In this document: positions 27,550 to 36,274 of the stretch, piece by piece
Numbering within the stretch: the first letter of the stretch is position 1
Layout of the letters: the number at the start of each line of letters is the position of its first letter
Assembly (NCBI RefSeq): GCF_022179765.1
Contig: NZ_BPRE01000021.1
Span: 1 to 64,000, forward strand
DNA: 64,000 nucleotides
Direction of reading: 5' to 3'
Origin: Methylorubrum suomiense
Lineage (GTDB): Bacteria > Pseudomonadota > Alphaproteobacteria > Rhizobiales > Beijerinckiaceae
Position numbers and translations under genes: made by a program
Notes under the pieces: generated by a model
The model's input: the letters and a program-made list of their open reading frames with translations, nothing else
Told to the model about the DNA's origin: nothing
The model's database searches: none

Positions 27550-28266
27550 CTAGAGGCTCGCCTCCTCGAACGCCCGCACCCATTCGGCACAGATGCCGGA
27601 GCGGACGATGTCGTCGAGGGTGAACTCCACGATCGGAATGTTCATCATCCGGCTCTTCACCAGATGGATCACGGTGCGGAGCCCCGACGTCTCCCGCAGA
27701 TCCGTCTGCGAGACGTCGCCGTTGATGATGACCTGGCAATCGTCGCCGATGCGGGTCAGGAACATCTTGATCTCGGCGGTGGTGGTGTTCTGCGCCTCGT
27801 CGAGGATCACGAGGCAGTTCTTGAAGGTGCGGCCGCGCATCACCTCGAACGGCACCACCTCGATGTCGCCGGCCTTGACCGCGACGTCGAAGGCGCCCGC
27901 GCCCATCCGCTCCTTCATGGTCTCGGTGAGAGGGGCAACCCAGGGGGCGATCTTCTCCTCCAGGGTGCCTGGAAAGAACCCGAGGGAGCGGCCCGACGGA
28001 ACGTTCGGGCGGGTGATGACGACTTTGGCGATCCGGCGCTGGCGGAGCTGGTCGGCGGCGCGGGTGCCGGCGATGTAGGTCTTGCCGGTGCCGGCCGGAC
28101 CGAGGACGATGACTTGTGAAGAGGAAGCGAGAGCGTCGAGGTACTGACCCTGTTTATCCGTCAGGGGTTGGATCGGAGCGGGGTTCCGTTCTTCATCGAA
28201 TCGCGTTCGATGCATCCGGATCGACCGATCCTCAACCAGTTCAAGCCGTGCGCGTCGTCTCTTCAT
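27550..28266 (-). CDS. PhoH-family ATPase
   Basis: 238-residue P-loop protein. The Walker A motif is GPAGTGKT, Walker B is CLVILDEAQN, and the NVPSGRSLGFFPGTLEEKI and DDCQVIINGDVSQTDL segments are typical of PhoH. Family members are linked with phosphate starvation and RNA metabolism; the exact role is unclear. ATG 28266 has GGTGGAG nine bases upstream, better than the GTG at 28281. The gene is near trpS on the same strand, with about 280 bp between. Confidence 0.88.
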   Translation of the reverse strand: MKRRRARLELVEDRSIRMHRTRFDEERNPAPIQPLTDKQGQYLDALASSSQVIVLGPAGTGKTYIAGTRAADQLRQRRIAKVVITRPNVPSGRSLGFFPGTLEEKIAPWVAPLTETMKERMGAGAFDVAVKAGDIEVVPFEVMRGRTFKNCLVILDEAQNTTTAEIKMFLTRIGDDCQVIINGDVSQTDLRETSGLRTVIHLVKSRMMNIPIVEFTLDDIVRSGICAEWVRAFEEASL

Positions 28267-28620
28267 GGATGAACACTCCACCTTGACTCGTGCGTGACTT
28301 ACTCAACCTCGATGTCTTAATCGGCCTCGACTGTCTTCTCGTCTCCCCGTAACTGAACAACACCGCAGCTCCGGCCGTTCGTGTTGTTGCAAGAGCAAAG
28401 CCAACCCTGCCGAGTCGGTTCCACGCGGTTTCGTAATCTCTGTGGAATGCGTCTCTTTCGCCACGCAGGTTTGCCCGCCCGAGCCTTGCAGGCTCCGGCG
28501 ACGGCAAAGTGACGGGTGGGCGAAGAAGCGATGACGCGCCCTCGAAAGGGTGTGGCCGATGGATCGGGACGATCCTGGCATGCGCATCGCGGGCATCGCC
28601 CTCCTCGGGCGAGCGGGCCA
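28267..28620. other. Intergenic region between uvrD and phoH
   Basis: Roughly 350 bp with only overlapping short frames and less GC than its surroundings. It should hold the phoH promoter (minus strand). No RNA gene recognised. Confidence 0.4.
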
Positions 28621-28639
28621 CCGGCGGGAAACCCGCCGG
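28621..28639 (-). terminator. Hairpin after uvrD
   Basis: Perfect 8-bp stem CCGGCGGG/CCCGCCGG with an AAA loop, 10 bp past the uvrD stop. No T-run follows on the minus strand, so it is terminator-like only. Confidence 0.5.
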
Positions 28640-28648
28640 CCGGACGCC

Positions 28649-30988
28649 TCATCCGGGTTGGACGAAGCTGTCGAGGACCATCTTCCGGCCGGCCTTGTCG
28701 AAGTCAACGGTGAGCTTGTTGCCATCGATGCCGGCCACCGTGCCGGGGCCGAACTTGGTGTGGAAGACCCGTGCGCCGTGCACGAAGGCCGATGCCGCGG
28801 CGGTGGATTTCGCCACCAGCTCGCCCTCGATCTCCCGCGGCCCCGCCGAGCGCCCGGCCCCGCGATTCCCGCTGCCGAATCCCCCGGAGGTGTTGGCCTG
28901 CGCCCGCTGCCAGCCGGGCGTGCCGTAGGAGGAGCCGAAAGGGGTCGGATTGCGGTCGAACCGCGAAGCGCCGGCGCTGAAATGCGCGGGCGCCTCGATC
29001 ACGTCGACGGCCTGGGGCGGCAACTCGTCGATGAAGCGCGAGGGAATCGTGGAGGACCACAGCCCGTGGATGCGCCGATTGACCGCGAATGACAGCTTGG
29101 CGCGCTTGCGGGCCCGGGTCAGGCCGACATGGGCGAGGCGCCGCTCCTCTTCGAGCCCGGCGCGCCCGCTCTCGTCGATGGCCCGCTGGTTGGGGAACAG
29201 GCCGTCCTCCCAGCCGGGGAGGAACACCGTATCGAATTCGAGCCCCTTGGCGGCATGCAGGGTCATCAACGAGACTCGGTCCGCCCCTTCCGCCTCGCTC
29301 GCCTCCATGACGAGGGAGACGTGCTCCAGGAAGCCCGCCATATCGGGGAACTCCTCCATGGAGCGCACGAACTCCTTGAGGTTCTCGAGGCGTCCGGCGG
29401 CATCGGCCGAGCGGTCCTTCTGCCACATCTCGGTGTAGCCGGATTCCTCCAGGATGGTCTGAGCGACTTCCGGATGGGGCTTCGTCTCGATCAGCCGGGC
29501 CCATCGCGAAAAGCTCTCGACGAGGCCGCGCAGCATCGAGCGGGCCCGTGGCTTCAACTCGTCGGTCTCAATGAGTTTTCTGGCCGCACCCAGGAGGGGA
29601 ACCCGATCGGCGCGGGCGAAGGCATGCAGCGTCTGGAGGGTCGCGTCGCCCAAGCCCCGCTTCGGCGTGTTGAAGATCCGCTCGAAGGCGAGGTCGTCGG
29701 CGCCGTTCATGGTGACGCGCAGATAGGCCAGCGCGTCGCGGATCTCGGCCCGCTCGTAGAAGCGCGGGCCGCCGATCACCCGGTAGGGCAGGCCCACCTG
29801 GACGAAGCGGTCCTCGATCTCGCGCATCTGGGCCGAGATGCGCACCAGAACCGCGATCTCGGACAGCGGATGCTGTTTGCGCTGAAGCGACTCGATCGAT
29901 TCGGCGATCTGGCGCGCCTCCTCCTCCGAATCCCAGGAGCCCATCACGGTGACGGGCTCACCCGCTTCGTCCTCGGTGCGCAACGTCTTGCCGAGCCGGC
30001 CCTCGTTCTTGGCGATGAGGCCGGAGGCGGCCGCCAGAATATGCCCGGTCGAGCGGTAATTGCGCTCGAGGCGGACCACGGTGGCGCCGGGAAAGTCGTG
30101 CTCGAAGCGCAGGATGTTGTCGACCTCGGCCCCGCGCCAGCCATAGATCGACTGGTCGTCGTCACCGACGCAGGCGACGTTCTTTCGCGCCTGCGCGAGG
30201 AGCCGCAGCCAGAGATACTGGGCGACGTTGGTGTCCTGATACTCGTCGACGAGGATGTAGCGGAAGCGGTCCTGATAGTTGGCCAGGATGTCCGGGTTCT
30301 CGCGCCACAGCTTGAGGCACAGCAGCAGGAGATCGCCGAAATCGACCGCGTTCAGCGTCGCCAGCCGCGCCTGATAGGCGGTGTAGAGCGTGCCGCCCTT
30401 GCCGAAGGCGAAGGCCTGCGCCTCCCCCGGCGGCACCTGCTCTGGGCCGAGGCCCCGGTTCTTCCAGCCATCGATGGTGTGGGCGAGCGAGCGGGCCGGC
30501 CAGCGCTTCTCGTCGATGTTCTGATCGGCGATGACCTGTTTCATCAGCCGGATCTGGTCGTCGGTGCCGAGGATCGTGAAGTCGGATTTGAGCCCGACCA
30601 GCTCGGCGTGGCGCCGCAGGATCTTGGTGCCGATGGCGTGGAAGGTGCCGAGCCAGGGCATGCCCTCCCCCGCCGGCCCGATCAGCGCACCGATGCGGTG
30701 CTTCATCTCCCGGGCGGCCTTGTTGGTGAAGGTCACCGACAGGATATCGTAGGGCCGCGCCTTGCCGGTGGCGATCAGGTGGGCGATGCGGGTCGTCAGC
30801 ACCCGCGTCTTGCCGGTGCCCGCGCCGGCCAGCACGAGGACCGGACCCTCCGTCGCCTCCACGGCGCGGCGCTGCTCGGGGTTGAGGCCGGACAGGTAGG
30901 ATGCGCCATCGGGGCGCAGAGCGGCCATGGCGCGGGCGGCGATCGAAGCGGGAGCGGCCTCCGGCTCTCTGTCACGGTCATGCATCAT
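28649..30988 (-). CDS. ATP-dependent DNA helicase UvrD/PcrA (superfamily 1)
   Basis: 779-residue 3'-5' DNA helicase for repair and replication restart. Motif I is AGAGTGKT (about residue 55), motif II VDEYQDTN, motif III GDDDQSIYGWRGA, motif IV ERNYRSTG, and VSLMTLHAAKGLEFDTVFLPGWEDG is motif V. VGLTRARKR is motif VI. The C-terminal 60 residues (HTKFGPGTVAGIDGNKLTV) are the Tudor-like domain of PcrA. A Gly/Ser-rich linker precedes it. Confidence 0.95.
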   Translation of the reverse strand: MMHDRDREPEAAPASIAARAMAALRPDGASYLSGLNPEQRRAVEATEGPVLVLAGAGTGKTRVLTTRIAHLIATGKARPYDILSVTFTNKAAREMKHRIGALIGPAGEGMPWLGTFHAIGTKILRRHAELVGLKSDFTILGTDDQIRLMKQVIADQNIDEKRWPARSLAHTIDGWKNRGLGPEQVPPGEAQAFAFGKGGTLYTAYQARLATLNAVDFGDLLLLCLKLWRENPDILANYQDRFRYILVDEYQDTNVAQYLWLRLLAQARKNVACVGDDDQSIYGWRGAEVDNILRFEHDFPGATVVRLERNYRSTGHILAAASGLIAKNEGRLGKTLRTEDEAGEPVTVMGSWDSEEEARQIAESIESLQRKQHPLSEIAVLVRISAQMREIEDRFVQVGLPYRVIGGPRFYERAEIRDALAYLRVTMNGADDLAFERIFNTPKRGLGDATLQTLHAFARADRVPLLGAARKLIETDELKPRARSMLRGLVESFSRWARLIETKPHPEVAQTILEESGYTEMWQKDRSADAAGRLENLKEFVRSMEEFPDMAGFLEHVSLVMEASEAEGADRVSLMTLHAAKGLEFDTVFLPGWEDGLFPNQRAIDESGRAGLEEERRLAHVGLTRARKRAKLSFAVNRRIHGLWSSTIPSRFIDELPPQAVDVIEAPAHFSAGASRFDRNPTPFGSSYGTPGWQRAQANTSGGFGSGNRGAGRSAGPREIEGELVAKSTAAASAFVHGARVFHTKFGPGTVAGIDGNKLTVDFDKAGRKMVLDSFVQPG

Positions 30989-31105
30989 GCCCGCATCCCT
31001 GGACCAAAAGGCGAACGCCGTCGAGACCCGTGCGGAACCGGCCCTCCCCTTCGGGCGTCACTTCCTCAGAGGCCGATCCATTCATCCCAGAGGACAAGCG
31101 AGGCC

Positions 31106-31381
31106 ATGAGAGCCTTTCCATTGAGCGTTCAAAATCGTCGAGTCGCGGGCGTCGCCGCCGTGGCGCTGCTCGCCGGCATTACGGCGGCCGACGCCCAGGT
31201 CCTCGGCCAGGGCGGCAACAGCGGCACTAGTCGCATGAACCAGAATTTCGAGATCCAGAACCAGAACCGCAATTTCCAGCAGCGCCAGACGCTGGAGAAC
31301 AGCGCCGTGCGCAATCAGATCCAGCGCGCGCCGCTGAACCAGCCGCCGCCGAGTGGACCGGGCGCCTTTCCCCGGCGGTGA
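31106..31381 (+). CDS. Small secreted Gln/Asn-rich protein
   Basis: 91 residues. A signal peptide at about 1-30 (VAGVAAVALLAGITAADAQ). The mature part is rich in Gln, Asn and Arg (FEIQNQNRNFQQRQTLEN) and ends in Pro/Gly. No family recognised; ATG 31106 is preceded by AAGCGAGGCC. The upstream frame is the antisense of uvrD. Confidence 0.65.
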   Translation: MRAFPLSVQNRRVAGVAAVALLAGITAADAQVLGQGGNSGTSRMNQNFEIQNQNRNFQQRQTLENSAVRNQIQRAPLNQPPPSGPGAFPRR

Positions 31382-31565
31382 GGTACGAGGTGTCTTTCCT
31401 CAGCCTCCATTCATGAATCGCTGCTTCGTTGAGAGGCGGGTGCGGTCCGTTCTCTCCGCGTCGAGACACAGGCTTCCTGCCTTGAAAAACGGAGGGGCCG
31501 CCGGAGCGTCTGCCCATCTCTGTCTCGGCGCCCAGTGAGTCATCGGGAAGAGGGAGGCACGCGAT

Positions 31566-34097
31566 CTACAGGTCGACCGCGACTGAGAGAAGGTAGGTCC
31601 GGGGCGTGCCCTGAAAGAACGTTCCGAAGGATGCCACCCCGGTCCAGTAACGCGCGCCAGTCACGTTGAGAACGTTGGCACGGATTGTCGTCCGATATCC
31701 GCCCACCAGGGTGGCGTAGCGCAGGCCGAGATCGAGACGCGCCCAGTCCGGCAAAGCCTGCGTGTTCGCAGTATCGATGAACTGGCGGCCCGTGTAGATC
31801 ACCGCGCCATTCACCGTGAGGCCCGGCATCCAGGGTAGATCCCATTCGCCGCCGACATTGAGTTGGACGCTCGGAACGCCGATCGGAGTGTGGCCGACAT
31901 TGCTGGTAAACGCCGTCTTCGTCAGGACGCCGTCGAGAAGCGTGAGACCGCCCAGGATGCGGGCTTGAGGTGTGATCTCGCCGTAGACGCTGAACTCCAA
32001 TCCTCTGACCTGCTGCTCGCCGGTCTGTGCGAAGCGGCGTTGCGGGCTGAGTTCGCCGATCGGTCGCGTGATTTGAAAGGCGCTGAAGGTTGTGCCGAGG
32101 GTGCCCCACCAATTGACCTTGAGCCCGGCCTCGACCTGGTGCGCGACGTAGGGCGCGAGGACTTCACCGGAATTGCCGGCTGCCGCTGGCGCCACCTCGC
32201 CGCGGCTCAGACCCTCGATGTAATTCCCGTAGATCGACACGTTCTCCCAAGGCCGTACGACGAGACCGACCATCGGACTGAGGGCGCTCTTGTCGTAGGA
32301 CGATGCCAGCGTGCCGACATTGGAGGTGTAGTTGTGCGCCTCGATGCCTTGATGGCGCAGGCCGAGCGTGAGGAGCAGACGATCATCGAGAATCGACATC
32401 GTGTCCGCGATCGAAATCCCGGTCAGGGTGCTGTCGTAGAGCCGCGGCCGCGAGTCGATCACGGTCGGCGCGATGTAGGACGCCCGAACCGGGTCATAGA
32501 GGTTGGATCGGTAGCTGCCGCGGGCGCTCATGAGGCGGCGGTCGGCATCTTCCTGATAGCGAGAAGCCTGCACCACGAAGGCATGGCGGATGAAGCCGGT
32601 ATCGAATCCGGCCCTTACCCCGCCATCCACCGTGTAGCGCTCGACGCCGAGGCTGTAGAATTGCGGGCTTGTGCTGGTGTCACCCCGCGCATTCAGGATC
32701 GTCGGTGCCGATGCAAAGTAGCGCTCGACACCGCTCTGCGAGCCGCCGACATCGCCGAATAGCGTGATCTGGTCAGTGAGATCGTATTCCAGGCGCAGCA
32801 GGCTGCTACGGTCGTCGATGTCCGAATATTCCCACGGCTGGCTCACGTTTCGGCGGCCGTCGGGGGCACGGGGCACTCGAACGCCCGATTGTAGGAGGAA
32901 CGGTCGCAAGGGCGCATCGAAGCGGTCGGTCTGCGCCAGCATGTACAGCGATGCGCGGAACCGTTCGCCTTGATAGTCGAGGGCCAAGGCCCCAACCCCC
33001 ATCGTTTCGGATTGCCGGTCGATCGGCGTGTTGCCGCCCCGGAGACTGCCAACGACGCGGATGCCCCATTCGCGGTTCGCGCCGTAGCGTCGGGCCAGAT
33101 CGAACTGGCCGCCGCCTCGCGCGGTCGAGCCGTAATCGAGGGTGATACGTGTCAGATCCTCTCCGGCCCGTTTCGGAACGATATTGATGACGCCGCCGAT
33201 GCCGCCGTTGGGAGAAACGCCCGAGAGCGCGGCGGACGGTCCTTTGAGAACCTCGATCCGTTCGGCGTAGTCCGTGAAGACACGGAAGCTCGGAGCGATC
33301 CCGTAGACCCCGTCAAAGGCGACTTCGCCACTGGTATTCTCGTTGAGGGGAAAACCGCGGATGTAGAACGAATCAAAGGGAGCCCCCGTCGATTGTGTGG
33401 CCCGTACGGAGGGGTCGAGGGCGAGCGCTTCGGACGCGGTGAGCGCCTGACGATCGCGAATGAACCTGTCGGTGTAGCTCGTCACGCTGAAGGGAGACTT
33501 GGCGATGTCCGTATTGCCGAGCATGCCGAGCCGCGCACCCTGCGCCACCTGACCACCGGCATAGGCGGATGGAAGCCGGGATGCGCTAGGTCCTGCTTTC
33601 GTGTCTTTTGCCTGAGCCGCGACCGACAGCTCTTCCAGTTGGATGCCGGTTGGTGGCGCGGGTTCCCGCAATTGGACATAGCGTGGATTGACCAGGGTGA
33701 TCGTCGCGGCACCGGCGCTACGGTAGGTCAGGTCCGTATCGCGGAGAAGCTCGGCCAAGGCGTCGATTGGACGGAATGCCCCTGCGATGCCCCGTGTCGT
33801 CAGACCGGCGGTGAGCGCGGTCTCGTAAGCCAGCGTGATCGAGGTCTGCTTGGCCAGTGCCTTCAAGGCAGCGTCGAGTGTTCCCGGCTCGATCGAGATA
33901 TGCCGGGGCTGGTCGGACGCGTCCTCCCGCTGCGATACGACCTTTGCTGCGACGGGAACAATGTGGATACGCTTTCCGGCCTCCAACAGGATCGGAGGCG
34001 AAGGCTTGTCCGATGCCGATGCCGTTTGGCCGATCGCCGCCATCAGAGTCGCGCTGACCGCCGTCGACAGCCTGAAGGCCGTACCACCAATCCGCAT
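31566..34097 (-). CDS. TonB-dependent siderophore receptor with N-terminal signalling (STN) domain
   Basis: 843-residue outer-membrane receptor, FecA/FpvA class. Signal peptide at about 1-29, then an STN domain (about 65-140, ISIEPGTLDAALKALAKQT) that contacts FecR. A plug domain (about 200-330) contains LDPSVRATQSTGAPFDSFYIRGF and IEVLKGPSAALSGVSPNGGIGG. A 22-strand barrel ends in the aromatic/hydrophobic YLLSVAVDL. It imports a ferric siderophore or similar ligand, energised by TonB. Start ATG 34097 follows GGGAG; the TTG at 34103 is less likely. FecR- and FecI-type genes lie directly upstream. Confidence 0.93.
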   Translation of the reverse strand: MRIGGTAFRLSTAVSATLMAAIGQTASASDKPSPPILLEAGKRIHIVPVAAKVVSQREDASDQPRHISIEPGTLDAALKALAKQTSITLAYETALTAGLTTRGIAGAFRPIDALAELLRDTDLTYRSAGAATITLVNPRYVQLREPAPPTGIQLEELSVAAQAKDTKAGPSASRLPSAYAGGQVAQGARLGMLGNTDIAKSPFSVTSYTDRFIRDRQALTASEALALDPSVRATQSTGAPFDSFYIRGFPLNENTSGEVAFDGVYGIAPSFRVFTDYAERIEVLKGPSAALSGVSPNGGIGGVINIVPKRAGEDLTRITLDYGSTARGGGQFDLARRYGANREWGIRVVGSLRGGNTPIDRQSETMGVGALALDYQGERFRASLYMLAQTDRFDAPLRPFLLQSGVRVPRAPDGRRNVSQPWEYSDIDDRSSLLRLEYDLTDQITLFGDVGGSQSGVERYFASAPTILNARGDTSTSPQFYSLGVERYTVDGGVRAGFDTGFIRHAFVVQASRYQEDADRRLMSARGSYRSNLYDPVRASYIAPTVIDSRPRLYDSTLTGISIADTMSILDDRLLLTLGLRHQGIEAHNYTSNVGTLASSYDKSALSPMVGLVVRPWENVSIYGNYIEGLSRGEVAPAAAGNSGEVLAPYVAHQVEAGLKVNWWGTLGTTFSAFQITRPIGELSPQRRFAQTGEQQVRGLEFSVYGEITPQARILGGLTLLDGVLTKTAFTSNVGHTPIGVPSVQLNVGGEWDLPWMPGLTVNGAVIYTGRQFIDTANTQALPDWARLDLGLRYATLVGGYRTTIRANVLNVTGARYWTGVASFGTFFQGTPRTYLLSVAVDL

Positions 34098-34220
34098 CCC
34101 CAACTCCCAACCCTCGTCCCAGGCGAGGGTCGGCGCATCGTGCTGTCTCGCCCCTCATACGGAGAGACTGACGAGTTCCCGAAAGCCGAACGTGGACCCT
34201 TGAAAATTTCCGGGCGTCGG

Positions 34221-35165
34221 TCAGGACGCCGCCGTGATGATGACCAAGAAGGGGGTAACGCGCGTCACCTTCAGGCGCAGGCTGGCGGACAGGACGGCCA
34301 ACGCGTCGTCGGTATCGCGCAGATTGAGCGTTCCGGTGAAGCGCCGAGTCCCCAGGGCGGCGTCGAGCAACAGGATGCGCCCGCGCCGGTAGCGGTTGAG
34401 TTCCGCTAGGATTGCGGTGAGCGGTTTTCCAACGGCGATCAGGCGGCCATTGCGCCACGCGGTGACCTGTTCGACATCGCTGCGCTGAAGGGCGATCCGG
34501 TTGTCAGTTCCTTTGCGGGCAGCCTCGCCGGCTGCGATCATCGTATGGTCGGTTCCGATCGCAGCTTCGACACGTCCCTCGGCGACGCCGACGATCTCCG
34601 CCGCGCCATCGAGGCGGACGAAGAAGCGTGTTCCCACCGCGCGGACGATCAGACCCGCTCCTCTCACGACGAATGGTCGATCTCGATCTGAAACCACGTC
34701 GAACACCGCCTCGCCGCGCAACAGCTCGATGCCCCGCTCGTTCGGCGTGAAGCGCAGGGCGACCGCCGTATCGGTGTTGAGATCCAGTCGGCTGCCGTCC
34801 GCCAGGATCGTCGTTTCGAAGCCCCCGACCCCCGTCCAGGCATCGGCGCGCAGGCGATCGAAGAGGCCCAGTTCGTGGGTGATCAATCCGGCCAAGCCCA
34901 GGGCCGCCGCGAGGAGGGCGACGCCCTTCGGAGCCCGCCGCGCCTTCGAGCGAGGGGGCGGGGCCAAGCCCATCGTGCGCCGCCATCCCGACAGTTCGGC
35001 GTAAGCGTCCGCATGGGCCGGGTCGGCGGATTGCCACACCTCGAACGCCGCTCGGTCCGCCTCCGTCGCGTCCGCCGAGGACAGGCGGGCGACCCAGAGA
35101 GCGGCTTCGGCGAAGATCGGATCCTGCCCGGGTTCGTCAGCATCACCTGCTGCGTGCTGATCCAT
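34221..35165 (-). CDS. FecR-type anti-sigma factor/regulator
   Basis: 314-residue inner-membrane regulator. An N-terminal cytoplasmic DUF4880-like part (EAALWVARLSSADATEADRAAFEVW) binds the sigma factor. One membrane span lies around residues 82-100 (GVALLAAALGLAGLITHELG), then a periplasmic FecR domain (AWTGVGGFETTILADGSRLDLNTDT). The C-terminal part should meet the STN domain of the receptor. ATG 35165 follows GGCGGAG; a TTG at 35204 extends the frame. Confidence 0.9.
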   Translation of the reverse strand: MDQHAAGDADEPGQDPIFAEAALWVARLSSADATEADRAAFEVWQSADPAHADAYAELSGWRRTMGLAPPPRSKARRAPKGVALLAAALGLAGLITHELGLFDRLRADAWTGVGGFETTILADGSRLDLNTDTAVALRFTPNERGIELLRGEAVFDVVSDRDRPFVVRGAGLIVRAVGTRFFVRLDGAAEIVGVAEGRVEAAIGTDHTMIAAGEAARKGTDNRIALQRSDVEQVTAWRNGRLIAVGKPLTAILAELNRYRRGRILLLDAALGTRRFTGTLNLRDTDDALAVLSASLRLKVTRVTPFLVIITAAS

Positions 35166-35237
35166 TCCACTCCGCCATCCGTGCGGGATTTCCCCTGTTC
35201 TCAAGATCGCCGAAGCCCGGGAAACCGGATGCTTCGC

Positions 35238-35747
35238 TCAGAAAAAATCGCGGCAGCGCTGATACGTGTCGAGCACGGCCTTCGCGATATGCTTTTCGAC
35301 CATGCGCTGGCTGATGCCGAGACGGAGAGCGATCGCGCTGTTGGGCAGACCTTCGAACGCGCTGAGGAGGAAGACCTCGCGGCAGCGTGGGGGGAGCCTG
35401 TCGATGGATGCCGCCACGAGGCGCAGCTGCTCGCGGGCAATGATCTGCGCCTCGACCCGCGCCTGGCTGTCGGCGATCTGGGTCAGGTCCAGATCGGTCA
35501 TGGATTGAAACAGCGATGTTTCGAAGCGTCGCCGCTTCGCCAGCGTGGCCGCCACGTTACGGGCGATGTGGAACAGGAAGACGCGCGGGTGCTCGAGATC
35601 CGTCGTCGTGATCGCGCGAACGAGACGCAGATAGGTTTCCTGGGCGGCATCGGCGGCATCGGCCGGATTGCCCAATGTCCGACGCAGAAACCGCTGCAGC
35701 TTCGCGCCTTCGCTCCGATGCAGGGCATCGATGGAGACCGCTCGCAT
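35238..35747 (-). CDS. FecI-type ECF sigma factor
   Basis: 169-residue sigma-70 factor of the iron-starvation ECF group. Region 2 lies in LQRFLRRTLGNPADAADAAQETYLRLVRA, and region 4 in LPPRCREVFLLSAFEGLPNSAIALRLGIS. With the FecR and TonB receptor genes it makes a cell-surface signalling set: ligand binding outside frees the sigma factor to transcribe the receptor gene. ATG 35747 is eight bases after GGAGG. Confidence 0.92.
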   Translation of the reverse strand: MRAVSIDALHRSEGAKLQRFLRRTLGNPADAADAAQETYLRLVRAITTTDLEHPRVFLFHIARNVAATLAKRRRFETSLFQSMTDLDLTQIADSQARVEAQIIAREQLRLVAASIDRLPPRCREVFLLSAFEGLPNSAIALRLGISQRMVEKHIAKAVLDTYQRCRDFF

Positions 35748-36274
35748 CACACCGCCCTCCACCTCTCTCGAACGTTGCGGCAGGCCGATCCGCCGTGGGT
35801 CGAGGAACGAGAGAAACGACTGATGGGCAAGTTCGGATGTAATCTATACTTATTCTAAAACGGAAAATCAAAGGTCCGGCAAATCGTTGTTTCGGAAGTA
35901 GAAAAATCTCCGCTGGATATGATCTCTATTGCGCCACCCATCGCGCCCTGCCGAGAGATTTTCGACATGTTGCGACTGTGCAACGCTCTTCGCCGGGTGG
36001 CCTGAATTACGTGCGATATCTCATCAAAGAGAGGCAATGCGGAACGCGATGTGCGTAACGCTTTAGACCTCAGAGGCAGGATGGCACCCAAATTGCCATT
36101 ATTACCTATATTGATCCGGGATATTATAGAAGATTTGACTTCCTAAAGTAAATCAGTGAAAAATAAGATATAGTCGATGGACTAATCCGTAATACGAATT
36201 GCCTCAAAATTGTGCGCCATATAGTTGCCCCCGAGTAAATCGCTGCCAATGCGGGCTCGACAGGGGAAACACCG
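35748..36274. other. AT-rich divergent promoter region
   Basis: About 530 bp much richer in A and T than its surroundings, between the sigma-factor gene (minus) and the giant repeat protein (plus). It must hold both promoters. A single ATTCTAA half-site occurs near 35852, too little to call a Fur or Irr box. GGGGAA lies seven bases before the ATG at 36275. No coding frame recognised. Confidence 0.5.

Noticed and set aside
35840..35870. Possible Irr/Fur box (ATTCTAA half-site) upstream of the FecI gene
   Set aside because: Only one half of the inverted repeat is present; the other half does not match.
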